Shown here piece after piece: positions 16,605 through 24,770 of a stretch of 64,000 nucleotides of DNA (its first letter is position 1; the number at the start of each line of letters is the position of its first letter). The notes beneath the pieces were generated by a model. That model was not told where the DNA came from and searched no databases. It saw only the letters and a list, made by a program, of their open reading frames with translations. The position numbers were made by a program, and so were the translations under genes. Origin of the DNA: Microbacterium faecale. GTDB lineage: Bacteria > Actinomycetota > Actinomycetes > Actinomycetales > Microbacteriaceae. The DNA is taken from contig NZ_BMHO01000001.1 in NCBI RefSeq assembly GCF_014640975.1, forward strand, positions 2,304,166 through 2,368,165, given 5' to 3'.

Positions 16605-17843
16605 ATGACCACGATGCTCGGAGTGTCTCTCGACGGCCGCCGCGTCGTGCTCGCGGGCGGCGGAAGCGTCGCCGCACGCCGCCTGCGCCGCTTTCTCGAC
16701 GAGCGCGCCGACGTGCTGGTTGTCGCGCCCGACCTCGCCGCCGAAACGCAGCAGCTCATCGCGGATCACGACGTGCCCTGGCACGCTCGCGCGATCGTCG
16801 AGTCCGACCTCGATGGCGCGTGGCTCGTGCACACCGCGACGGGCGACAGCGCGGTCGACGCCCGGGTCTCAGCGTGGTGTGAGGCGCGGCGGACTTTCTG
16901 CATCAACGCCTCTGTCGGCGCTCACGGATCCGCGCGGATGACCGCGCAATCGCGAGCGGGCGACGTCCTCGTGGGCGTCACGAGCGACGCCGGCGTGGAT
17001 CCGCGCCGCACCGCGCGCGTCCACCGCTCGGTGCGTGAGCTGCTCGAATCCGGCCGCGCGCCGTTGCGCCGCGTGCGCGGCGACGCTGCCGGATCCGTGG
17101 CCCTCATCGGCGGCGGGCCGGGCCCCGTCGACCTCATGACGTTGCGGGCGCGCCGACTCATCGCTGAGGCCGACGTGGTCGTGGCCGACCGCCTCGGCGC
17201 GACCGCCGTGCTCGACGAGCTCGAACCGGACGTCGAGGTCATTCACGTCGGCAAAGCGCCAGGGCATCACACTGTCATGCAGGACGGCATCAACGATCTG
17301 CTGATTGCGCACGCCCGCGCCGGGAAACGCGTCGTGCGACTCAAGGGCGGAGACCCGTTCGTCTACGGGCGCGGCGGCGAAGAGGTGTCGGCCTGCCTCG
17401 CCGCGGGCGTTCCCGTCGACGTCGTGCCGGGCGTGACGAGCGCGGTTTCGGTGCCGCAGGCGGCGGGGATCCCTGTCACGCACCGCGGCGTCGCCTCGAG
17501 CGTGCACGTCATCAACGGGCAGTCGGGGCTCTCCCCTGCCACCGTGGCGTCGCTGAGGGATCCCGCCGTGACGACCGTCATGCTCATGGGAGTGCGCGCG
17601 TTCGACGGGATCGCCCGCGCGGCCCTCGACGCGGGAATCCCCGCGAACACGCCCGTCGCGTTCGTCGAGAACGGGCACACGATCCGGCAGCGTACGACGA
17701 GGGCAACGCTCGGTGACGCCGGCGATGCCGCCCGCTCGGCCGGCGTGGCCAATCCCGCCGTCATCGTCATCGGCGAGGTCGCGCGCCCCGATCTCCTGCT
17801 CCCCGCGCACGCCGTCGCGGCGCGCGAGGGAACGCCTGGATGA
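16605..17843 (+). CDS. cysG: siroheme synthase: precorrin-2 dehydrogenase fused to uroporphyrinogen-III C-methyltransferase
   Basis: This 412-aa fusion makes the siroheme precursor needed by NirB. The N-terminal 160 residues are the NAD-binding dehydrogenase/chelatase module (VVLAGGGSVAARRLRRFL, CINASVGAHGS). From about residue 165 comes the SAM-dependent methyltransferase (VALIGGGPGPVDLMTLRA, VRLKGGDPFVYGRGGEE, PGVTSAVSVPQAAGIPVTHR). The usual GPGD of the methylase reads GPGP. GGAGGAGG precedes the ATG at 16605. The downstream HemD-like gene overlaps it as ATGA. The separate chelatase two genes on may share the iron-insertion step. Confidence 0.93.
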   Translation: MTTMLGVSLDGRRVVLAGGGSVAARRLRRFLDERADVLVVAPDLAAETQQLIADHDVPWHARAIVESDLDGAWLVHTATGDSAVDARVSAWCEARRTFCINASVGAHGSARMTAQSRAGDVLVGVTSDAGVDPRRTARVHRSVRELLESGRAPLRRVRGDAAGSVALIGGGPGPVDLMTLRARRLIAEADVVVADRLGATAVLDELEPDVEVIHVGKAPGHHTVMQDGINDLLIAHARAGKRVVRLKGGDPFVYGRGGEEVSACLAAGVPVDVVPGVTSAVSVPQAAGIPVTHRGVASSVHVINGQSGLSPATVASLRDPAVTTVMLMGVRAFDGIARAALDAGIPANTPVAFVENGHTIRQRTTRATLGDAGDAARSAGVANPAVIVIGEVARPDLLLPAHAVAAREGTPG

Positions 17844-18979
17844 CGCCCATCGTCGCGCCCGTTCCGCTGTCGTCCGCTCTCGAGGGGTGTTCCGTCGTCG
17901 TCGCCGTGGATCGCCGCTCGGGCGAACTGCAGGCAGCCCTCGAACGCCACGGCGCGACCGTTCAGCGAGCGCCCGCCCTCTCGATCATCCCGCACATCGA
18001 CGATGCGGCGCTCCTCGATGCGACGCACGCGTTGATCCACTCGGCCCCCGACATCGTCGTGGCGACGACCGGCGTCGGGTTCCGCGGCTGGGTTGAGGCC
18101 GCGCACGAGGCCGACCTCGCCGACGACCTCGCACGGTCGTTCGCGGGCGCGCGGATCGTCGCGAGGGGCGCGAAGGCGCGCGGCGCGGTTCAGCAAGCGG
18201 GGTTCGACGTGCACTGGACAGCCGCGTCCGAGACCGCGCAGGAGGTTGGCGAGTTCCTCCTCGCAAGCGACGTCGCGGGCAAGAGGATCGCGGTGCAGCA
18301 TCACGGATCCGGCGCGGACGGCCTCGATGAGCTGCTGCGCGCGCACGGCGCCACCGTCGTCAGCCTCTCGGTGTACCGGTGGGGGCCGCCGGTAGATCCG
18401 GAGGCCGTTCGCCAGTCGGTGGCGCAGGCGGCCGAAGGGTCCGTCGATGCCGTGCTGTTCACCGCGGCGCCGGGGGCGGACGCCTGGCTCGACGTCGCCG
18501 AAAGCCGCGGCGCGCTCGACGACATCCGCGATCGCGCCGCACGCGGACACCTCGTCATGGCGGCCGTCGGCCCGATCACGGCACGTCCGCTCGACCGGCG
18601 CGGGGTGCCCGCTGTGATCGCGTCGCGCGGCCGGCTCGGGTCGCTCGTGCGCCTGGTCGTCGCGCACTTCGGCGACGGCGGGGCACCGAGCGTGACCACG
18701 CCCCGCGGCCGACTCGAGGTGCGCAGTTCGGGGGCGATCCTCGATGGCGAGTTCCTGCCACTCTCGCCCGCGAGCACGGCGCTGCTCACCGCGCTCTTCG
18801 ATGCCGGCGGCGCCGTCATCAGCCGTCAACGCCTCCACTCCGTCCTGCCACGGTCTCGCCGCAGCTCGCACGCCGTCGAGATGGCCGTCGCGCGCCTGCG
18901 CGAATCGCTCGGATACGCCGACCTCGTGACCACGGTCATCAAGCGCGGCTATCGCCTCTCGGTCGAGGAGCCCGCGTGA
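17840..18979 (+). CDS. uroporphyrinogen-III synthase-like domain fused to winged-helix DNA-binding domain (NnaR-type nitrate/nitrite regulator)
   Basis: Residues 1-265 of this 379-aa protein resemble HemD (VVVAVDRRSGELQAALERHG ... VLFTAAPGADAWLDV). Residues 285-379 form an OmpR/PhoB-type winged helix (LTALFDAGGAVISRQRLHSV, HAVEMAVARLRESLG, VTTVIKRGYRLSV). This architecture is that of NnaR, a nitrate/nitrite assimilation regulator reported in Streptomyces and mycobacteria that works with GlnR. Its place inside the nirBD-siroheme operon fits a local regulator, perhaps sensing a tetrapyrrole. Whether the synthase half is still an enzyme cannot be told from sequence; a true hemD elsewhere would argue against it. 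Confidence 0.85.
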   Translation: MTPIVAPVPLSSALEGCSVVVAVDRRSGELQAALERHGATVQRAPALSIIPHIDDAALLDATHALIHSAPDIVVATTGVGFRGWVEAAHEADLADDLARSFAGARIVARGAKARGAVQQAGFDVHWTAASETAQEVGEFLLASDVAGKRIAVQHHGSGADGLDELLRAHGATVVSLSVYRWGPPVDPEAVRQSVAQAAEGSVDAVLFTAAPGADAWLDVAESRGALDDIRDRAARGHLVMAAVGPITARPLDRRGVPAVIASRGRLGSLVRLVVAHFGDGGAPSVTTPRGRLEVRSSGAILDGEFLPLSPASTALLTALFDAGGAVISRQRLHSVLPRSRRSSHAVEMAVARLRESLGYADLVTTVIKRGYRLSVEEPA

Positions 18980-19662
18980 CGCTTCCCACACTCGTCGCGT
19001 GCTCCCACGGCACGGATTCCGCAGCCGGCCGCGCCGTCGTGACGACGCTCGCGAAGCGCGCCGCGGAGCTCGTCGGCGCCCCGCTCGCCGAGACCTTCGT
19101 CGACGTGCAGCATCCGCAGGTCGACGAAGTCGTCGCAGCCCTCGAGGGACCGGGCGTGATCGTGCCGCTGTTGCTCTCCCCCGGCTACCACACGCAGGTC
19201 GACATCGGCCGCGCGGCCGCGGCGCGCGAGGACGTCGTCGCCACCGGCACCCTCGGTCCGCATCCCCTGCTCCTCGACGTGCTCGAGGACCGCGTGCGCG
19301 CCGCGGGCTTGGATCACAGCGATCGCGTAGTGCTCGCCGCCGCGGGATCCTCACGGCCGGAGGCGATCGCGCGCGTCTCAGACGTCCGCGCGGAGCTCGC
19401 GGCGAGGCTCCGCGTTCCCGTCACCGCGGGCTACGCCTACGGCGCGTCTCCGACGGTCGCGGACGCGGTCGCCCACGCGCGGGGCACAGCCGGCCGCGTG
19501 ATCGTCGCGAGCTATGTGCTCGCGCCCGGCCACTTCGCGAACCTCATCGCGAACGCCGGCGCCGACGTCACCACGGAGCCGGTCGGCACGGATCCGCGCG
19601 TCGCTGAGATCGTCGCCGAGCGATTCCGCGAGGGCGTCGCACGTCTGTCGTGCACGCACTGA
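18976..19662 (+). CDS. sirohydrochlorin chelatase (CbiX/SirB family)
   Basis: This 228-aa protein has two half-repeats of the CbiX fold. The N-terminal active-site His appears in LVACSHGTDS and a second in LLSPGYHTQVDIG. The C-terminal half has LAAAGSSRPEA and SYVLAPGHFANLI. It would insert iron into sirohydrochlorin to complete siroheme for NirB. The GTG at 18976 overlaps the upstream stop as GTGA, so it is the last gene of the nirBD-cysG-regulator-chelatase operon. It ends 15 bp from the convergent moaA. Confidence 0.88.
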   Translation: MTLPTLVACSHGTDSAAGRAVVTTLAKRAAELVGAPLAETFVDVQHPQVDEVVAALEGPGVIVPLLLSPGYHTQVDIGRAAAAREDVVATGTLGPHPLLLDVLEDRVRAAGLDHSDRVVLAAAGSSRPEAIARVSDVRAELAARLRVPVTAGYAYGASPTVADAVAHARGTAGRVIVASYVLAPGHFANLIANAGADVTTEPVGTDPRVAEIVAERFREGVARLSCTH

Positions 19663-19676
19663 TCCGCGACAGCGGT

Positions 19677-20741
19677 TCAGCCCCCGATGGCGTTCATGCC
19701 GCGTGCGGGCTGTAGAAACCCTTCGTCGTTGATGGCGTGGCCGGGGAGCTTCCGCCAGATGCAGCCGCGCAGGGTGCGCTCGATATCCGCGTCGGTTCCG
19801 GATCCGCGCAGGAGCGGCACGAGGTCGAACTCTCGGTTCGAGAAGAGACAGTTGCGCAGTTGCCCGTCTGCGGTCAGGCGCAACCGGTCGCACGCGCCGC
19901 AGAATGGCGCCGTGACCGACGCGATGACCCCGACCGTATGAGCGGATCCGTCAAGGCGCCACGACTCGGCAGGCGCGCCCCCGCGGCCGGGCACGGGTTC
20001 GAGGTGCCATCTCGTCGCGAGCTTCTCGAGGATCTCCTCGCGCGTGACCATCTGCGCGCGATCCCAGGTGTGTCCAGCGTCAAGCGGCATCTGCTCGATG
20101 AACCGCATCTGGGCGTCGTGATCGAGCGCGAACTGCACGAGGTCCACGAGTTCGTCCTCGTTGACGCCGCGCATCGCCACCGCGTTGAGCTTGAGGGGTC
20201 GCAGCGACGACGCCGCGGCAGCGCGGATCCCGGCGAGCACGTCGTCGAGGCGATCGCGGCGGGTGAGCTCGCGGAACTTCTCGCGCTGCACGGTATCGAT
20301 CGAGATGTTCAGTCGGCCGAGCCCGGCATCGATGAGCTCGTCGAGGCGGGTATCGAGGCCGATCGCGTTCGTCGTCATCGCGATCTGGACCGGGCCGGTT
20401 TCGGTCTCGAGGCGCGCCAGGCGTGTGACGATGTCGGCGAGATCGCGGCGCAGCAGCGGCTCCCCGCCCGTGAGTCGGAACGTCGAGATGCCGTTCGCCG
20501 CCGCAATCCGCGCGACGCGCTCGATCTCGTCGAGGGTGAGGATGCTCTGCCGCGCGAGCCACTCGTTGCCCTGCTCTGGCATGCAGTAGGTGCAGCGCAG
20601 CGAGCAGCGGTCAGTGAGCGAGATGCGGAGGTCGCGGTGCACGCGCCCGAACCGGTCGACGAGGGCCCCCGATGTCGGCATGTCGTCCGGCAGCACTTCG
20701 GCCGGGCGCCGTTCGCCCAGCCGGATCTGCACGGCGCTCAC
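19677..20741 (-). CDS. moaA: GTP 3',8-cyclase (radical SAM)
   Basis: MoaA performs the first committed step of molybdenum cofactor synthesis, converting GTP to 3',8-cyclo-GTP. The 354-aa protein has the radical-SAM motif C-x3-C-x2-C (RCSLRCTYCMPEQG preceded by ISLTD) and FRLTGGEPLLRRDL. A C-terminal second [4Fe-4S] site shows as FCGACDRLRL and LRNCLF. The protein ends in the Gly-Gly tail (MNAIGG) needed for catalysis. I choose the GTG at 20741; the longer frame upstream overlaps modC. It probably follows modABC in one transcript (22-bp gap). Confidence 0.95.
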   Translation of the reverse strand: MSAVQIRLGERRPAEVLPDDMPTSGALVDRFGRVHRDLRISLTDRCSLRCTYCMPEQGNEWLARQSILTLDEIERVARIAAANGISTFRLTGGEPLLRRDLADIVTRLARLETETGPVQIAMTTNAIGLDTRLDELIDAGLGRLNISIDTVQREKFRELTRRDRLDDVLAGIRAAAASSLRPLKLNAVAMRGVNEDELVDLVQFALDHDAQMRFIEQMPLDAGHTWDRAQMVTREEILEKLATRWHLEPVPGRGGAPAESWRLDGSAHTVGVIASVTAPFCGACDRLRLTADGQLRNCLFSNREFDLVPLLRGSGTDADIERTLRGCIWRKLPGHAINDEGFLQPARGMNAIGG

Positions 20742-20763
20742 GCGCTCGCCCCCGATCGACGCA

Positions 20764-21936
20764 TCATCCCTCCAGCGTAGGACGTGGCCGGCTGCCCGGC
20801 GCGCCGGGGAGGGAACTCTCTGACGGGATGAGGCGCACGGCGTCTGGAGGCACTGACACGCGTACCGGATCGCCCGGCGCGATGCCGAGCGCGGCGATCT
20901 GGGCCGTCGGGACGTCGATGGCGAGGAGTGGCTCGGAGACATGCACGCGGGCCCCGCCCGGCGCGGGTTCGAGGCGTTCGACGCGCGCAAGCCATTCGCC
21001 GGGCGTCTCATCGTCCGCGCCCGAGCGCGCCACCTGCAGTGCACCCGTCCACGTGGTCTCCTCGGCTCGCGCAATGCGCGCGTCGGCGGGGCGGAACACC
21101 GCGACGATCTCGTCGCCGTCCGCGGGCCGCGGACCGCTGTCGGCCGACGTGATGGTGAGCGGCATACCGAAACTCGACCCGGTCCAGACACCATCGTCGG
21201 CCGTGCCCGGCAACCGGTTGAGGCCGGCCGCGGAGGCGACGAAGGACGTCGCGGGTCGCGCGAGCACATCGCGGACGGCGCCGCGCTGCGTCACCTCGCC
21301 GTCCTCGATCACGATCATGCGGCGCGCGAGAGCGGCCGCATCGAACGCGTCGTGGGTCACGAGGATCGTCGGCGTCATCGTGAACGCCAGTTGTTCGCGC
21401 AGCAGCGAGCGGATGTCGCTCGCCGTTTCGACGTCAAGCGACGTCAGGGGCTCGTCGAGCAAGAGGAGGCGCGGCGTCGTGGCGAGAGCGCGCGCGAGCG
21501 CCACGCGCTGTTGCTGTCCGCCGGAGAGCTCGTTCGGCCGGTGGTCGCCGATGCCAGAGAGTCCGACGCGCCACAGCCACTCGTCGGCGTCGGTGCGCGC
21601 GCGGCGACGCGGCATGCGCCCCGCGCGGGGCCCGAACGCGACGTTGTCCCTGGCGCTCAGGTGCGGGAACAGGAGCGGATTCTGCCCTAACATCACGACG
21701 CCGCGTCGGCGCCTGTCCGGGCGGCGCCGACGCGTCAGGACATCGCCTCCGATCCTCACCTCGCCACCCGTGACGCTCAGGTCGCCGGCCAGCGCCTGCA
21801 GGAGCGTGGATTTTCCCGCCCCGCTCGGTCCCATGACAGCGAGCACCTCGCCGTGGCCGACGTCGAGCTCGGCGTCGAGTTCGAAGCGCGCCGAGCGCCG
21901 CACGACCACGCGGCCTGCGATCACCGACGCCGTCAT
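20764..21936 (-). CDS. modC: molybdate ABC transporter ATP-binding protein
   Basis: ModC drives high-affinity molybdate uptake. The 390-aa protein has Walker A (MGPSGAGKST), signature (LSGGQQQRVALARAL) and Walker B (LLLLDEPLTSLD), then a long C-terminal extension. That extension, from about residue 210, contains a TOBE/MOP-like region (GEWLARVERLEPAPGGARV ... LAIDVPTAQIAALG) that in the family binds molybdate and gates activity. The ATG at 21936 overlaps the modB stop as ATGA. The order modA-modB-modC-moaA couples metal uptake to cofactor synthesis. Confidence 0.92.
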   Translation of the reverse strand: MTASVIAGRVVVRRSARFELDAELDVGHGEVLAVMGPSGAGKSTLLQALAGDLSVTGGEVRIGGDVLTRRRRPDRRRRGVVMLGQNPLLFPHLSARDNVAFGPRAGRMPRRRARTDADEWLWRVGLSGIGDHRPNELSGGQQQRVALARALATTPRLLLLDEPLTSLDVETASDIRSLLREQLAFTMTPTILVTHDAFDAAALARRMIVIEDGEVTQRGAVRDVLARPATSFVASAAGLNRLPGTADDGVWTGSSFGMPLTITSADSGPRPADGDEIVAVFRPADARIARAEETTWTGALQVARSGADDETPGEWLARVERLEPAPGGARVHVSEPLLAIDVPTAQIAALGIAPGDPVRVSVPPDAVRLIPSESSLPGAPGSRPRPTLEG

Positions 21937-22787
21937 GTGAGGCTCCCGGGTCGCCAGGCACGCGTGACGAGCAGCACGAGCAGCACCGCGACAATCAGCA
22001 TGACCGATAGCGCGACGGCCGCACCCTGCTCGACGCCGGATCCGTTGAAGGCCGTGTAGATCGCCAGCGGCATCGTCTGGGTCACGCCCGGCGCGTTGCC
22101 GGCGAACAGCGCCGTCGCTCCGAACTCGCCGATGGCGCGGGCGAAGCAGAGGATGACGCCGGCGAGCAGGCCGTTGCCCGCAAGCGGCAGCGTGATGCGC
22201 CAGAGCACCGTCCACCGGCGCGCACCGAGCGCGCTCGCCGTGCGCTCGTATTCGGTGCCGGCGGTGCGCACGGATCCCTCGACCGCCAGTACGAGGAACG
22301 GCAGCGCGACGAATATTTGAGCCTGCACGACGGCGACGGTCGTGAACGGCAGGGCGACGTCGAACGCGTCGCTCAGCCACCCGCCGAGCACGCTGGATCC
22401 GCCGAAGAGGAACAGCAGCGCGACACCGCCGACCATGGGAGGAAGGACGAGCGGGATCGCGACAAGGATCCGCGCGGCGGCGGCAATTCCGCGTGGCGCT
22501 CTCGCGATGAAGATCGCGAGAGGCACGCCGATGACGATGCACACGACGGTCGCCGTGCCGGCGGTCACGAGTGACAGCACGAGCGCGTTCAGCGCCGCCT
22601 CGGACGTCGTATCGCGCCAGAGCGTCGACCACTCGACGCGCGAGATGAGGGCGGCAAGCGGCAGCGCGAGGAAGAGGAGCGCGAGGGCCGCGGGAATCCA
22701 GAGCAGGCGGGGGTGCGGCGTGCGCATTCTGCGTGCCGTGCGCGTCATCCGTTCCCCCGTCGTCGTAGTGGCTGTTGAGTCCATCAT
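21933..22787 (-). CDS. modB: molybdate ABC transporter permease
   Basis: This 284-aa integral membrane protein has about five to six hydrophobic segments (IPAALALLFLALPLAALI, ALVLSLVTAGTATVVCIVIG, ILVAIPLVLPPMVGGVALLF). The coupling motif EYERTASALGARRWTVLWRI contacts ModC, followed by FARAIGEFGATALFAG. The ATG at 22787 overlaps the modA stop as ATGA. An upstream in-frame start at 22805 exists but would extend into modA. Confidence 0.92.
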   Translation of the reverse strand: MMDSTATTTTGERMTRTARRMRTPHPRLLWIPAALALLFLALPLAALISRVEWSTLWRDTTSEAALNALVLSLVTAGTATVVCIVIGVPLAIFIARAPRGIAAAARILVAIPLVLPPMVGGVALLFLFGGSSVLGGWLSDAFDVALPFTTVAVVQAQIFVALPFLVLAVEGSVRTAGTEYERTASALGARRWTVLWRITLPLAGNGLLAGVILCFARAIGEFGATALFAGNAPGVTQTMPLAIYTAFNGSGVEQGAAVALSVMLIVAVLLVLLVTRAWRPGSLT

Positions 22788-23515
22788 GGCGTGCCGAAGC
22801 CCCACCGCGCGAGCACGTGCTGTCCCTCCGCGGACAAGACGTAGTCGACGAAGGCGTCCGCGTCGTCCCCCGCGCTCGCCGACGCGGCGATCGGATAGGA
22901 GTTCACGATGTCGTCGAAGCGCGGGTCATCGACGGCATCGATCGCATCATCCGCCTCCACGTCGGTGCGGTACACGAGGCCCGCATCCGCAACGCCGTTC
23001 GCCACCTTCCGCGCGACGGCCGCGACGTTCTGTTCATAGCTCGCGGCCGCAACGACCAGCCCCGCGGCGTCGAGCGCCCGGGTCGTCGCGGCGCCGCACG
23101 GCACCGCGCTGGCGCACACGACGACGTCGAGCGCCGGATCCGTGAGGTCCTCCAGCGCGGTGACCTTGCTCGATCCGGCCGGCACCGCGATCACGAGCTC
23201 GTTCGTCGCGAAGATGCGCGGCGGATCCATCTCATCCGCGATCCGCGCCATCGTGTCTTCGTCCGCCAACGCGACGACATCGATCGGCGCGCCCTCCGCG
23301 ATCTGTGTTGCCAGGGTGCTGGACCCGTCGTACACGACCGGTGCGACCTCGACGCCATCGTGGGCGGCCTCGAAGCCCGTCACGATCTCCTCCAACGCGC
23401 CATTCAGCGAGGCCGCCGCCGCGACGCGCAGCGTCCGCGTCTCGTCGGCCGCAGAACACGACGCGAGAAAGAGCACGCCGAGGGCCGCGGCGAGAATGAG
23501 ACACGGTCGGCGCAT
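22784..23515 (-). CDS. modA: molybdate-binding lipoprotein
   Basis: This 243-aa periplasmic-type solute-binding lipoprotein has a lipobox (LFLASCSA, lipidation at Cys20) and the ModA fold. Recognisable segments are LRVAAAASLNGALEEI and YDGSSTLATQIAEGAPIDVVALAD, then DAGLVYRTDVEA. It captures molybdate for ModBC. It starts with ATG at 23515, only 51 bp from the divergent moeZ-like gene, so both promoters must lie in that short gap. Confidence 0.92.
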   Translation of the reverse strand: MRRPCLILAAALGVLFLASCSAADETRTLRVAAAASLNGALEEIVTGFEAAHDGVEVAPVVYDGSSTLATQIAEGAPIDVVALADEDTMARIADEMDPPRIFATNELVIAVPAGSSKVTALEDLTDPALDVVVCASAVPCGAATTRALDAAGLVVAAASYEQNVAAVARKVANGVADAGLVYRTDVEADDAIDAVDDPRFDDIVNSYPIAASASAGDDADAFVDYVLSAEGQHVLARWGFGTP

Positions 23516-23566
23516 GCGTCCATCCTCTCGCGCCCTGCGGCCCCGTCACGTCGGTACGCTCGAGCC

Positions 23567-24685
23567 ATGGCGTTCCCACCGCTCGTCGACCCGATCACCG
23601 CGCTCACCGAGGCGGAAGCCGCGCGCACCGCGCGACACGCCGCGCTCTACCCGTTCGGTGGCGAGGGACAGCGCCGTCTCGCGGCCGCGCACGTCGCCAT
23701 CGTCGGCGCGGGAGGGCTCGGCTCCCCCGCCGTGCTCGCGCTCGCCGCGGCCGGCATCGGGCGGATCACGATCATCGATGACGACGTCGTGGAGGCCTCG
23801 AATCTGCAGCGCCAGGTGCTGCACCGCATGAGCGACCTGGGGTCCGCGAAGACCGCGTCCGCCGTGCGCGCCGCGCGCGACCTCGCGCCCGAGTGCGACG
23901 TCACGGAGATCCGCGAGCGAGTCACGCCGGAAAACGCCGAGCGGCTGCTCTCCGGGGCGGACGTCGTGCTGGACGGCACCGACACGCTCGCGACGCGCGA
24001 GGCCGTTGCGAGCGCGTGCGAGCGCCTCGGCGTGCCGCTCGTCTGGGGCGTTGTACAGGAGTTCCAGGCGCAGGTGACCGTGTTCTGGTCGAAGCCCCCG
24101 GCCGGCGTCCCGCCGACGCGACTCGGCGATCTCTACCCGCCAGGTTCCGCCGGCGAGTTGCCGACGTGCGCCGCGGTCGGCGTCCTCGGCGCGCTCGTCA
24201 TGCACGTCGGGTCGATCATGTCGACGCAGGCGATCCTCCTCATCGCGGGGATCGGCGATCCGCTCGTCGGCCGCATCGCACTCATCGATGGGCTCCGATC
24301 GACGACGCGGGAGGTGCCGCTCCGCGCGCGGGCGACGGGGTCTGCCGGCGACGAACCGCGCGCCCCGCACATGATGCCCGAAATCGACGTGGGTGCGCTC
24401 ACGGCGCGGCTCCGCTCCGACGCCGCGCCGCTCGTTGTCGACGTGCGCAGCCAGGCGGAGCGCGCGGAAGCCGCGATCGGCGGCTCCGCGTGGATCCCTA
24501 TCGACGACATCCTCGCCGACCCGGCCGCCGCCGCAGACCGCCTGCGCGCCGAGGCCGCCGGGCGCGACGTCGTCACCGTCTGCGCAGCCGGCGCCCGATC
24601 CGCGCGCGCCACGGCTGCCCTCGCTCGCGCAGGGGTCCCGTCTCGCTCGCTGTCCGGCGGCCTGAGCGCCTGGTTCAGCGCGTGA
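23567..24685 (+). CDS. MoeB/MoeZ-like adenylyltransferase with C-terminal rhodanese domain
   Basis: Residues 1-265 of this 372-aa protein are a ThiF/MoeB-type E1-like enzyme. They show VAIVGAGGLGSPAVLALAAA for ATP, DDDVVEASNLQRQVLHR with the Arg finger, and DGTDTLATREAV. Residues 270-372 are a rhodanese domain with active-site loop VCAAGARSAR. It should adenylate and sulfurate the MoaD C-terminus. The Cys-x2-Cys zinc motifs usual in MoeB are missing (PTRLGDLY where C-x-x-C is expected, and no downstream CPxC). ATG 23567 gives the expected N-terminus; the frame upstream is antisense to modA. Confidence 0.85.
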   Translation: MAFPPLVDPITALTEAEAARTARHAALYPFGGEGQRRLAAAHVAIVGAGGLGSPAVLALAAAGIGRITIIDDDVVEASNLQRQVLHRMSDLGSAKTASAVRAARDLAPECDVTEIRERVTPENAERLLSGADVVLDGTDTLATREAVASACERLGVPLVWGVVQEFQAQVTVFWSKPPAGVPPTRLGDLYPPGSAGELPTCAAVGVLGALVMHVGSIMSTQAILLIAGIGDPLVGRIALIDGLRSTTREVPLRARATGSAGDEPRAPHMMPEIDVGALTARLRSDAAPLVVDVRSQAERAEAAIGGSAWIPIDDILADPAAAADRLRAEAAGRDVVTVCAAGARSARATAALARAGVPSRSLSGGLSAWFSA

Positions 24686-24770
24686 TGGGCCGTATCCCCA
24701 GCCACGCGGCAGCTCGACGGTCCCCCGGGACGTTCTCGGCGCCGCATCGACTCGTGGATGGGAGGCACCG

